From contig CALCDT010000292.1 in assembly GCA_937900425.1 (NCBI GenBank), forward strand, positions 1-27,938: 27,938 nucleotides of DNA, given 5' to 3'. Positions 7,015 to 14,108 of this stretch are shown one piece after another. This stretch comes from an uncultured Alphaproteobacteria bacterium (GTDB taxonomy: Bacteria > Pseudomonadota > Alphaproteobacteria > Rhizobiales > Pleomorphomonadaceae). Below the pieces are notes generated by a model, which was not told the origin of the DNA, made no database searches, and saw only the letters and a program-made list of their open reading frames with translations. Position numbers and translations under genes: made by a program. The number at the start of each line of letters is the position of its first letter. Positions within the stretch are counted from its first letter, which is position 1.

Positions 7015-8139
7015 ATGACGGCCGCGCTCGAAGCGACCGAGTTTTCGGCCATCGCCGGCTGGGACGCCGACGATCACGCCGCCGCTTTCGCCGCCTTTCG
7101 CGTCAGCGCCGCGGCCATCGTCGAGAAGCCGCCGTCGACCAAGGGCTTCGGCCTGTCCGGCCTCGCCCTGCTGCCTGCCGCCCGGACGGCGATGGACGTC
7201 ACGGCGCCGCCGGGTGCCGACGAGGCCCGCAGCTTCTTCGAGACCTGGTTCCGCCCGCTGAGGGTCCGCCCCGCCGAGGGGCGCGGTTTCGTCACCGGCT
7301 ATTTCGAGCCGGAGGTGGAAGGATCGCGCCGGCGAAGCGACCGCTTCCCGGTGCCGCTGCTGCGAAAACCGGCGGGGCTCGTCGAGATCCCGGCGGGGGC
7401 CGATCGCGGCGACGTGCCGGCCGACGTCACCTGGGGTCTCGCCACGCCGGAAGGCTATCGCGAGGCGCCGGACCGCGGCGCGATCCAGGCCGGCGCCCTC
7501 GACGGCCGCGGCCTCGAACTCGTCTTCCTGCGCGACCTCGTCGACGCCTTCTTCATCCACGTCCAGGGGTCGGCCCGCATCCGCCTAGAGGAGGGCGGCT
7601 CGATGCGGGTCGGCTTCGCCGGCAAGACCGGCCACCCCTATTTTCCCGTCGGCCGGGTGCTGGTCGAACGCGGGCTTCACGAGCCGCGCGAGGTGACGGC
7701 CGACGTGCTGCGGCGGTGGCTCGAAACCCATCCGCAGGAGGTTCCGGCGGTTCTGGCGCGCAACCGCTCCTTCATCTTCTTTGCGGAGAGCGCGGCGAGC
7801 GATCCCGATCTCGGGCCGGTGGCGGCGGCGGGGGTGCAACTGACGGCCGGCCGCTCGCTCGCCGTCGACCGAACCCTGATGACCTTCCACATGCCGGTCT
7901 GGATCGACCTCGACGTCGCCCTCGACGGCCTCGGCACCGCCCACCGGGCCCGCCGGCTGATGGTGGCGCAGGACACCGGCTCGGCGATCGTCGGGCCGGC
8001 GCGCGGCGACATCTTCTTCGGCTCCGGCGAGACCGCCTGGCGCCAGGCGGCGCCGGTGCGCCACGCCGCCGACTTCACCGTGCTCGCCCCGCGCGAGACG
8101 CCGACGCGTCCCCGGGGCAAGGGCCATGGCCGGCCGTGA
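7015..8139 (+). CDS. mltA: Membrane-bound lytic murein transglycosylase A
   Basis: A 374-residue enzyme that cleaves the glycan chain of peptidoglycan with formation of 1,6-anhydro-muramyl ends. Seen in order: FVTGYFEPEVEGS (about 92-104), GAIQAGALDGRGLEL (about 155-169), FFIHVQGSARI (179-189), GFAGKTGHPYFPVGR (200-214), and a C-terminal 3D domain QDTGSAIVGPARGDIFFGSG (319-338). The two aspartates of this domain are D320 and D332, and D332 matches the position of the catalytic aspartate of E. coli MltA. The start has a clear ribosome-binding site (GGAGGGGCGGG before ATG). No signal peptide or lipobox is visible at this N-terminus, unlike the E. coli lipoprotein. The gene is 40 bp after the Tim44-like gene and overlaps the Smr gene by 14 bp. 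Confidence 0.92.
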   Translation: MTAALEATEFSAIAGWDADDHAAAFAAFRVSAAAIVEKPPSTKGFGLSGLALLPAARTAMDVTAPPGADEARSFFETWFRPLRVRPAEGRGFVTGYFEPEVEGSRRRSDRFPVPLLRKPAGLVEIPAGADRGDVPADVTWGLATPEGYREAPDRGAIQAGALDGRGLELVFLRDLVDAFFIHVQGSARIRLEEGGSMRVGFAGKTGHPYFPVGRVLVERGLHEPREVTADVLRRWLETHPQEVPAVLARNRSFIFFAESAASDPDLGPVAAAGVQLTAGRSLAVDRTLMTFHMPVWIDLDVALDGLGTAHRARRLMVAQDTGSAIVGPARGDIFFGSGETAWRQAAPVRHAADFTVLAPRETPTRPRGKGHGRP

Positions 8140-8716
8140 CCGGCGCCGCGGGGCGCTTTCGGAAGAAGACCGGCAGCTGTGGTCGGCGGTGAAGCGGTCG
8201 GTGACGCCGCTGCGCCCCGAACGGGAGCCGCCGCCACCCCCCGCCCCCGCCGGGGTGGCCGACACGCCTTTCCCCTCGGTGCCGGGTTCGGCCGGCGGGG
8301 CGATGCCGCTCGCCGCGCCGAAGATGCCCGACAAGCCGAAGGCACCGGCCTTGCCGGCGCTGCATCCGGTCGCCCGCAAGACCCGCCAGAAGATCGCCCG
8401 CGGCGCCCATCCGATCGACGGGCGGCTCGACCTGCACGGCCTGACCCAGGCCGAGGCCCACGGCCGGCTCGTCGGCTTCCTCGGCGCCGCCCACGCGCGG
8501 GGCGACCGCGTCGTCCTCGTCATCACCGGCAAGGGCGGCACGCCCTCCCCCGGCTTCCAGGGCCTGCACCTGCCCGAGCGCGGCGTGCTCAGGCGGATGG
8601 TGCCGCAGTGGCTGGCGCTGCCGGACCTGCGCCGCTACGTTCACGGCTTCGAATGGGCCCACGTCGGCCACGGCGGCGAGGGCGCGCTCTACGTGATGCT
8701 GCGGCGCCGGCGCTGA
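8126..8716 (+). CDS. Smr-domain protein (Smr/MutS2 family)
   Basis: A 196-residue protein. Residues 1 to about 85 are basic and proline-rich and probably disordered. An Smr domain follows from about 97 to the end. It begins with RLDLHGLTQAEAH (the LDLHG motif at 101-105), contains VLVITGKGG (the TGKG motif at 134-137), and ends with GHGGEGALYVMLRRRR. Smr domains are nicking nucleases that act on DNA or RNA; in eukaryotes and bacteria several act in mRNA or ribosome quality control. The substrate of this stand-alone alphaproteobacterial type is not established. The 14-bp overlap with mltA suggests translational coupling. Confidence 0.9.
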   Translation: MAGRDRRRGALSEEDRQLWSAVKRSVTPLRPEREPPPPPAPAGVADTPFPSVPGSAGGAMPLAAPKMPDKPKAPALPALHPVARKTRQKIARGAHPIDGRLDLHGLTQAEAHGRLVGFLGAAHARGDRVVLVITGKGGTPSPGFQGLHLPERGVLRRMVPQWLALPDLRRYVHGFEWAHVGHGGEGALYVMLRRRR

Positions 8717-8740
8717 CGACAGGCGCGCCAGAGCCGAGAG

Positions 8741-8754
8741 GTTTCCCGTGAAAC
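8741..8754. other. parS-like palindrome
   Basis: GTTTCCCGTGAAAC differs at one position from the 14-bp core of the bacterial ParB-binding site (GTTTCACGTGAAAC). Counting the 16-bp consensus, 13 positions agree. It lies in the short gap between the Smr and XRE genes, not inside a coding region. No parA or parB gene is in the window. It may equally be the operator of the XRE regulator whose start is 17 bp downstream. Confidence 0.35.
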
Positions 8755-8770
8755 GCGACCGCCGCCAGCC

Positions 8771-9133
8771 ATGACCCCGTTCGGAGCCCGGATCCGCGAG
8801 CTGAGGACGCGCAAGGGCGTCACCCTCAGCGCGATGGCGAAGAGCCTCGGCGTATCGCCGGCCTATCTCAGCGCCCTCGAACACGGCCGGCGCGGCAAGC
8901 CGACCTGGTTCATGGTCCAGCGCATCATCGCCTTCTTCAACGTGATCTGGGACGAGGCGGAGGAGCTGCAGCGCCTCGCCGAACACTCCGACCCGAAGAT
9001 CACCATCGACACCGCCGGCCTCGATCCGCGGGCGACCGAACTCGCCAACCTGCTGGCCGAGAAGATCGGCAGGCTTACGGGCGAGGAGCTCGACGCGCTG
9101 ATCGAGCGGGTGAAGGCGGGCGGGACCGGGTGA
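8771..9133 (+). CDS. Small XRE-family helix-turn-helix regulator
   Basis: A 120-residue protein with an N-terminal Cro/C1-type helix-turn-helix at about residues 4-60, reading IRELRTRKGVTLSAMAKSLG and SPAYLSALEHGRRGKP. The remaining half (ITIDTAGLDPRATELANLLAEKIGRLTGEELDALIERVKAG) is an amphipathic helical region that probably dimerises. It is the fourth gene of the Tim44-mltA-Smr module and is found in the same place in related genomes (from memory, not searched here). The target is unknown. The palindrome at 8741-8754 is a candidate operator. No good ribosome-binding site is visible, so the start is moderately supported. It is convergent with the RES toxin gene, with only 37 bp between the stop codons. 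Confidence 0.85.
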   Translation: MTPFGARIRELRTRKGVTLSAMAKSLGVSPAYLSALEHGRRGKPTWFMVQRIIAFFNVIWDEAEELQRLAEHSDPKITIDTAGLDPRATELANLLAEKIGRLTGEELDALIERVKAGGTG

Positions 9134-9170
9134 AGTCACTGCTATCCGGTTCGGGCCGGCGCGGGCGCCG

Positions 9171-9683
9171 TCAGCGCGACAGGCGGTTCTCGTCGTCGAT
9201 GACGACGACCTGCGTGGCCGGCGCATTCCCCCACCGCCAGAGCACGAGGTTGAGGTCGTCGTCACCGAGGCCAGGTGCGAAGCTGCGAACCATCAGGCCG
9301 GAATATCCGGCCTCGATCGCCGCTTGCGCGAAGCGCTGACTGCGGGCGATCCCGGCGCTCTTCATCTCGTCACGCCACGTGCTCGCGGCGAGCGCCGCCG
9401 GGTCCATGTCGAAGCGGGCCAGCGCCTCGACGTCCTGTCCGTCGAGGACGTCGGCGATGTCCGCCCGATAGGCCACCAGCGTCGTCGGCTGCAGCATACC
9501 GACCTGATTGGCCTCGCGCAGCGCCGTCGTCGGCGAAAGCGCGCAATAGAGCGCCGGAACCCCTTTGGGATTGAAGCGGCCACCGTAGAGCGCCGCCCCG
9601 TGGCCGGACAGCGGTTCGCGGGCGAACACGGGGTTGAGCGCGCGGTAGAGCAGCCCCTGGTAGAGCAATCCCGCGACCATCAT
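9171..9683 (-). CDS. RES-domain toxin of a type II toxin-antitoxin pair
   Basis: A 170-residue RES-domain protein. Known RES toxins degrade NAD+ and have a fold related to ADP-ribosyltransferases and diphtheria toxin. Visible family motifs are LLYRALNPVFA (11-21), ALYGGRFNPKGVPALYCALS (31-50), PTTALREANQVG (51-62) and DDLNLVLWRWG (142-152), with a C-terminal DDENRLSR. The conserved Arg, Glu and Ser that name the family can be placed at about R36, E57 and S134, with Y46 also conserved. The gene is complete and has no frameshift. It lies 46 bp downstream of its antitoxin gene on the same strand. Two adjacent ATG codons start it; the first is used here. It should act in the cytoplasm and is expected to be neutralised by the upstream gene product. 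Confidence 0.9.
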   Translation of the reverse strand: MMVAGLLYQGLLYRALNPVFAREPLSGHGAALYGGRFNPKGVPALYCALSPTTALREANQVGMLQPTTLVAYRADIADVLDGQDVEALARFDMDPAALAASTWRDEMKSAGIARSQRFAQAAIEAGYSGLMVRSFAPGLGDDDLNLVLWRWGNAPATQVVVIDDENRLSR

Positions 9684-9729
9684 CGGCGGGCAAGGGACGA
9701 CGAGGCGACGCCGTCTGCCGCCCGTCGCA

Positions 9730-10083
9730 TCAGGAATAGACGCCGGCGTCGATCGCGTCGACGTAGTCCAGCACCTCGTTGACGCGGCCGGCCTTGACGA
9801 GCTGCATCGCCGTCTGCCCGGAAAAGCCGGGAAGCGGCTGTGCGCGATACCAGGCGTAGGCCATCAGTGCGGAGCCGAAGCGGGGTTCGACCTTGGCGAG
9901 GACCTCGACCATCTCGCGAAGGCGGCGCTGGGTCCGACCGGAACGAAGTCGGTCCCGGCGCTGCACGGCGTCACGTCCGAGGCCGGCGGAGCTGGCGACG
10001 TCTTCGCTGGTCGTGCGCAGCACCTCCGCGATCCTGCGCGGAGCGAAGAGACCGTCTTCCGAAAAGCGCACGAGCACCGTCAT
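9730..10083 (-). CDS. Xre/MbcA/ParS-type antitoxin of the RES-Xre pair
   Basis: A 117-residue antitoxin. The N-terminal two-thirds (about 10-65) are a Xre-like helix-turn-helix region (LFAPRRIAEVLRTTSEDVASS, then GRTQRRLREMVEVLAKV). The C-terminal part is the MbcA/ParS/Xre toxin-binding domain, reading ALMAYAWYRAQPLPGFSGQT and AMQLVKAGRVNEVLDYVDAI. Such antitoxins insert into the RES active site and also repress their own operon. The frame is open up to 10152, but ATG 10083 is chosen. It has a strong Shine-Dalgarno (GGAGGGATGTG before ATG), and the predicted promoter lies at 10128-10156, inside the longer reading. Antitoxin-first order is usual for this family. Confidence 0.88.
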   Translation of the reverse strand: MTVLVRFSEDGLFAPRRIAEVLRTTSEDVASSAGLGRDAVQRRDRLRSGRTQRRLREMVEVLAKVEPRFGSALMAYAWYRAQPLPGFSGQTAMQLVKAGRVNEVLDYVDAIDAGVYS

Positions 10084-10120
10084 CACATCCCTCCGATGCG
10101 ACGTCTCTACGCCACATGGA

Positions 10121-10156
10121 CTGACGCAATATAGCGTCTGGCACGACGTCACTCAA
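10121..10156 (-). promoter_or_regulatory. Promoter and overlapping operator palindrome of the RES-Xre operon
   Basis: On the minus strand, TTGAGT (10151-10156) and TATATT (10128-10133) are separated by exactly 17 bp. The -10 box is the centre of a 20-bp imperfect palindrome (10121-10140) whose arms contain GACGC / GCGTC. The only mispaired positions are two symmetric ones. A repressor bound there would cover the -10 box. This suits autoregulation by the antitoxin. Expected transcription starts about 37 bases before the ATG at 10083. Confidence 0.65.
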
Positions 10157-10217
10157 GAGCGATCGCCGTCGTTGTGCCAGGTTCGATCCGCTGCGGACTT
10201 CCAACGTCCGAGAGGAG

Positions 10218-10249
10218 GAGGCGGCGCGGAGCCGGCTCCGCCCCGCCTC
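10218..10249 (-). terminator. GC-rich palindrome downstream of cysK
   Basis: A 32-bp palindrome centred between 10233 and 10234 with a single mismatch (10225/10242): arms GAGGCGG-C-GCGGAGCC and the complement. It begins 18 bp after the cysK stop codon on the minus strand and separates cysK from the promoter of the toxin-antitoxin pair. There is no T-run, so termination might need Rho, or the structure may just stabilise the cysK mRNA end. Confidence 0.5.
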
Positions 10250-10267
10250 TCGTCGCCGCCCTTTCCG

Positions 10268-11227
<960 letters not shown>

Positions 11228-11528
11228 GTCTTCCTCCGTGAGCGTTGTCGGGCGCACCGCCGCGCGGCCGCCGCTTCTCGCGTGTCCGGCGCAAGACTAG
11301 TCGCAAGCGGGCCGGTGCGGAAGGGTGGCCGGGTGTCGGAGCGCCCCGGCGCGGGAGACGTTCGTTGCACCGGCGCCGGCGATCGCGGAAAATTTTCCTC
11401 CGTCCGCCGCGCCGGCCGGACGGGCCCGCGCCATGCCGGGTCGGCGACGGCGGCAGCCTTGCCGATGGCGAGGACCGGCGGGGGTGGCGTGGCGGTGCAA
11501 CCGGCCGCGCGCCCCGCGGATGACCGCC
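11228..11528. other. Intergenic region between cysK and the Hsp20 promoter
   Basis: No gene is supported. The main feature is GGAAAATTTTCC at 11387-11398, a perfect 12-bp palindrome standing alone in very GC-rich DNA about 160 bp upstream of cysK and about 140 bp upstream of the Hsp20 promoter. It could be a regulator site for either gene. No clear sigma-70 promoter for cysK was seen. Confidence 0.4.
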
Positions 11529-11557
11529 CTTGAAGCCCCCCGGCGCCGATGCCATAT
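11529..11557 (+). promoter_or_regulatory. RpoH (sigma-32) heat-shock promoter of the Hsp20 gene
   Basis: CTTGAA (11529-11534) and CCATAT (11552-11557) are separated by exactly 17 bp. This agrees closely with the known alphaproteobacterial heat-shock promoter (CTTGAA or CTTGAC, 17-18 bp, then CYTAT/CCATAT). It lies about 80 bp before the start codon, so the transcript should carry a leader of about 70 bases. Confidence 0.75.
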
Positions 11558-11563
11558 CCGGGC

Positions 11564-11635
11564 GGTGACGACAGTCCGGCGGACGCCGCAAGGGTTCGCT
11601 CCCCATCAAGGTCGCTTCCATCAAGGGCCTCGACG
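11564..11635 (+). promoter_or_regulatory. ROSE-like RNA thermometer in the Hsp20 5' leader
   Basis: The end of the leader can fold into a hairpin: 11609-11617 (AGGTCGCTT) pairs with 11623-11630 (AAGGGCCT) around a 5-base loop. The 5' arm contains TCGCT (11612-11616), which is the UYGCU motif of ROSE elements. G11614 is left bulged opposite the Shine-Dalgarno AAGGG (11623-11627), the hallmark of ROSE thermometers. The start codon is 8 bases downstream. Upstream, GTCC-GGC-GGAC forms a small additional hairpin. ROSE elements hide the ribosome-binding site at low temperature and open on heat shock; they are known from rhizobial small heat-shock genes. The pairing was done by eye. Confidence 0.6.
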
Positions 11636-12064
11636 ATGACGCGTATGACGAGTTTCTCCAGTCCGTTCCTGCTGGGCTTCGACGAGATCGAGCGCGCGCT
11701 CGACCGGGTGACGAAGACCACCAGCGACGGCTATCCGCCCTACAACATCGAACGCATCGCCGGTGACGGACGCTCCAGCGACGTCATCCGCATCACGCTC
11801 GCGGTCGCCGGCTTCACCCGCGACCAGCTCGAGGTGAGCGTCGAGGACGCCCAACTCGTGATCCGCGGCCGGCAGGTCGAGGACAAGGGGCGGGAGTTTC
11901 TGCATCGCGGCATCGCCGCCCGTCAGTTCCAGCGCAGTTTCGTGCTGGCCGAGGGCATCGAGATCCTCGGAGCGGACCTGAAGGACGGCCTGTTGTCGAT
12001 CGACCTCGCCCGGCCGCAACCCGAGCGGATGGCCCGGCGGATCGACATCACGGTGACCGGCTAG
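11636..12064 (+). CDS. Small heat-shock protein, Hsp20/alpha-crystallin family (IbpA-like)
   Basis: A 142-residue cytoplasmic holdase that binds unfolding proteins without ATP. The start MTRMTSFSSPFLLGFDEIER is like rhizobial class A small heat-shock proteins (SSPFLLGFDEIERAL is a recognisable signature). The alpha-crystallin domain runs from about residue 36 to 125 (YNIERIA, then RITLAVAGFTRDQLEVSVED, FLHRGIAARQFQRSFVL and the DGLLSIDL strand). The short C-terminal tail lacks an obvious IxI motif, though RRIDITV near the end could serve. The frame is open to 11549, but the ATG at 11636 follows the heat-shock promoter and the thermometer hairpin. The stop codon TAG (12062-12064) forms the loop of a small ACCGGC/GCCGGT stem. 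A DUF1150 gene follows, a common partner. Confidence 0.93.
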   Translation: MTRMTSFSSPFLLGFDEIERALDRVTKTTSDGYPPYNIERIAGDGRSSDVIRITLAVAGFTRDQLEVSVEDAQLVIRGRQVEDKGREFLHRGIAARQFQRSFVLAEGIEILGADLKDGLLSIDLARPQPERMARRIDITVTG

Positions 12065-12112
12065 GCCGGTAGCGGCCGGCAGGCGGGGCGCCGCATCGAC
12101 CCGGTGCCGACC

Positions 12113-12135
12113 CGGCGGCGGGAAACCCGCGGCCG
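12113..12135 (+). terminator. Hairpin downstream of the Hsp20 gene
   Basis: GCGGG-AAA-CCCGC (12118-12130) extends across one mismatch by CGGC/GCCG to 12113-12135. It is followed shortly by TTCTT on the plus strand. It is a plausible terminator between the Hsp20 and DUF1150 genes, although the T-run is short and starts about nine bases after the stem. Confidence 0.4.
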
Positions 12136-12287
12136 TCGACGGGCGTTCTTAACAGAAATCACAATCGCATCCGCGAGGATGTGCGAGGCGAAGCCGGGAT
12201 ACGGCCTTCGTCGAGGGTTTCCCGACGCTTGCCGCCGGTCCTCCAGCCGGACTGACGCCGAGCCGGGAAAACCCGAGGAGAAAAGCG

Positions 12288-12572
12288 ATGACCAGCGACG
12301 AACACACCGAGAAGACCACCACCACCCACGGATTCCGCAGGATGCCCGACGCGGCCTTCGCCGCCCTCGGCGAAGGCGTGGTCGCCTATCTGCGCGAGAT
12401 TTCCTCGGACGAGCTGCGCGCGGCCTTTCCGCAGACGCCGCGGCTCGCCCCCGGCCTGTCGCTCTGGGCGCTGCTCGGCGCCGACGGCACGCCGATTTTG
12501 ATCGCCGACAACCGCGAGGCCGCGGTCGCCAACGCGATCCAGCACGAACTGGTGACGGTGAGCGTGCACTGA
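12288..12572 (+). CDS. DUF1150 family protein
   Basis: A 94-residue protein recognised as DUF1150: GEGVVAYLREISSDELRAAFP (about 28-48), LAPGLSLWALLGADGTPILI and DNREAAVANAIQHELVTVSVH at the C-terminus. Its biochemical role is unknown. In Rhizobiales it commonly follows a small heat-shock protein gene, as here, and the DGTPI/ADNREAA region is conserved. A good ribosome-binding site (GAGGAGAAAAGCG before ATG) supports the start. The 223-bp gap to the Hsp20 gene holds the hairpin at 12113-12135 and an AT-richer stretch around 12146-12170 that may carry its own promoter. Confidence 0.88.
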   Translation: MTSDEHTEKTTTTHGFRRMPDAAFAALGEGVVAYLREISSDELRAAFPQTPRLAPGLSLWALLGADGTPILIADNREAAVANAIQHELVTVSVH

Positions 12573-12626
12573 CGCGCCGCCGGCCGCCGGGCCCGCCCGC
12601 CCGCCCTCCCGATCCTCCCCGCCGTG

Positions 12627-13094
12627 TCAGGCGGCGTTGGAGGCGAGCGGCTGGGTCAGCAGCGCGTAGATCTTGGCGGCGTCGGTGGTGGCGCGCAGCT
12701 TGGTCGCCGTGGGCACGTCGCGCAGGACGCGCGCGATGCGGGCGAGCGCCTTCAGGTGATCGGCGCCTGCCGACTCCGGCGCGAGCAGCAGGAACATCAG
12801 ATCGACCGGCTCGTCGTCGAGCGCGTCGAAGTCGATCGGCTTGTCGAGGCGGGCGAAGACCCCGACCAGCCGGTCGAGGCCGACCAGTTTGCCGTGGGGA
12901 ATGGCGACGCCGTGGCCGACGCCGGTCGACCCGAGCCGCTCGCGCTGGAGCAGCGTGTCGAAGATCTCGCGCTCGGGCCTGCCGGTGACGGCGGCGGCCT
13001 TGGCCGCCATTTCCTGCAGCGCCTGCTTCTTCGAGTTCGCCTTCAGATGCGGAAGCACCCCCTCGACCGTCAGAAGGTCACTCAGATCCATCAT
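12627..13094 (-). CDS. ptsN: PTS IIA-like nitrogen-regulatory protein PtsN (EIIA-Ntr)
   Basis: A 155-residue EIIA of the nitrogen phosphotransferase system. The phosphorylated histidine is H67 in GVAIPHGK. Other family features are LLQRERLGSTGVGHG (about 48-62) and DLMFLLLAPESAGADHLKALA (about 98-118). It receives phosphate from NPr and influences potassium transport, carbon-nitrogen balance and stress regulators, in the cytoplasm. It is the last gene of the rnd-lpt-rpoN-hpf-ptsN group, as in most alphaproteobacteria. Two consecutive ATG codons begin the gene (13094 and 13091), so the exact start is uncertain by one residue. Confidence 0.95.
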   Translation of the reverse strand: MMDLSDLLTVEGVLPHLKANSKKQALQEMAAKAAAVTGRPEREIFDTLLQRERLGSTGVGHGVAIPHGKLVGLDRLVGVFARLDKPIDFDALDDEPVDLMFLLLAPESAGADHLKALARIARVLRDVPTATKLRATTDAAKIYALLTQPLASNAA

Positions 13095-13113
13095 TCCATT
13101 CCCGTTTCAGGGC

Positions 13114-13139
13114 CGGACCGGGGATGACACCCCGGCCCG
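13114..13139 (-). promoter_or_regulatory. Hairpin in the ptsN leader
   Basis: CCGGGG (13118-13123) pairs with CCCCGG (13130-13135) around a 6-base loop; past one mismatch the stem extends three more pairs. It lies between the hpf stop and the ptsN start, about 20 bases before the latter. It may be a processing or attenuation structure between the two genes. Confidence 0.35.
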
Positions 13140-13216
13140 CCCGTCGGATGACCGGCGTTGGAACCGCGAAGGCTGCCGAATAAATCGCCAGCACTCATTC
13201 TAGGCATGAACCGGGG

Positions 13217-13801
13217 TCAACCGGAAGCCTGCAGTTCGTTGAGAGACGGGTCGACCCAGCCGATGTTGCCGTCCTGGCGCCGGTAGACCACGTTGATGGC
13301 CCCGGAGGCCGCGTTCTTGAAAACCACGACCGGCTGGCCGGTGAGGTCGAGTTCCATGACCGCCATGCCGACCGTGGCGGTCTTGATCTTCTGGGTGGTC
13401 TCGGCCACGACCGTCGGCGCGAAATCCTCCGGCATGTCCTCCTCCTCCTCGGGCGAGGCGAGCACGTAGGACGAGGCTTCGAGGAACTCCGACTTGTCGT
13501 CGCCGGTGTGGTGGCTCTTCAGCTTGCGCTTGTAGCGGCGCAGGCGCTTGCCGATCCGCTCGGCGGTCTGGTCCGACGCCGCATAGATCTCGTGAGAGCG
13601 GCCGTGAGCCTGCAGCACGATGCCGGTGTCGAGATGGATCGTGCAATCCGTCGCATATCCGGAGCCCTCGCGCTCGACCACGAAGTGGCCGTTGTAGCCG
13701 CCATCGAAATACTTGCCGAGCGCCTCGGAGACCTGGGCCTCGATGTGCACCCGCAGCGCCTGGCCGATGTCGACGTTCTTGCCGGAAATGCGAAGAGTCA
13801 T
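13217..13801 (-). CDS. hpf: Ribosome hibernation promoting factor, long form
   Basis: A 194-residue protein. The N-terminal HPF/YfiA domain (1-100) starts MTLRISGKNVDIGQALRVHI and includes TDCTIHLDTGIVLQAHG and DQTAERIGKRLRRYKRKL. A charged linker (about 100-130, with an EEEED run) leads to the C-terminal dimerisation domain (about 135-190: VVAETTQKIKTATVGMAVME and AINVVYRRQDGNIGWVDP). Long-form HPF dimerises 70S ribosomes into inactive 100S particles in stationary phase. It lies between rpoN and ptsN, the usual alphaproteobacterial order. A ribosome-binding site AGGGGT precedes the ATG. Confidence 0.95.
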   Translation of the reverse strand: MTLRISGKNVDIGQALRVHIEAQVSEALGKYFDGGYNGHFVVEREGSGYATDCTIHLDTGIVLQAHGRSHEIYAASDQTAERIGKRLRRYKRKLKSHHTGDDKSEFLEASSYVLASPEEEEDMPEDFAPTVVAETTQKIKTATVGMAVMELDLTGQPVVVFKNAASGAINVVYRRQDGNIGWVDPSLNELQASG

Positions 13802-14108
13802 GGCTTACCCCTGACTTCGGTTGTTGGTTGGCGAAGCGGCGGACCGCTGCGCGGGAGCGGCGTGTCCTCGCCGTCTCCTCTCCAACAGATAAATCTCCCG
13901 GACCGGATATGCCATACCGTCTCGCCGGGAGCCGGGCTCGGCCCGTCCCGGCCGGCGCCGGGGGCGTCGCGACGACCGCCGCTCTAGAGGGCCGGCCCGG
14001 TCCTGTCAACCGGGCGCGACGGCGGCCGCCCTTTTCGCCGCCTCGCCGATCCGCCGAACTCCGGGGGCCTGCGACACCCGGCGCCGGTGCGGCCGGGGAA
14101 CCGCCCGC
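13802..14108. other. Intergenic region between rpoN and hpf
   Basis: No gene is supported. It contains several short GC palindromes: GGGCCGGCCC (13989-13998), CCGGCGCCGG (14078-14087), and a CCCGG/CCGGG stem (13996-14014). Any of these could end the rpoN transcript. A relatively AT-rich patch at about 13890-13915 is the likeliest site of an hpf promoter, but no convincing -35/-10 pair was seen. Confidence 0.35.

Noticed and set aside
10084..10152. Longer N-terminus of the antitoxin
   Set aside because: It would place the promoter -10 box inside the coding region; ATG 10083 has a much better ribosome-binding site.
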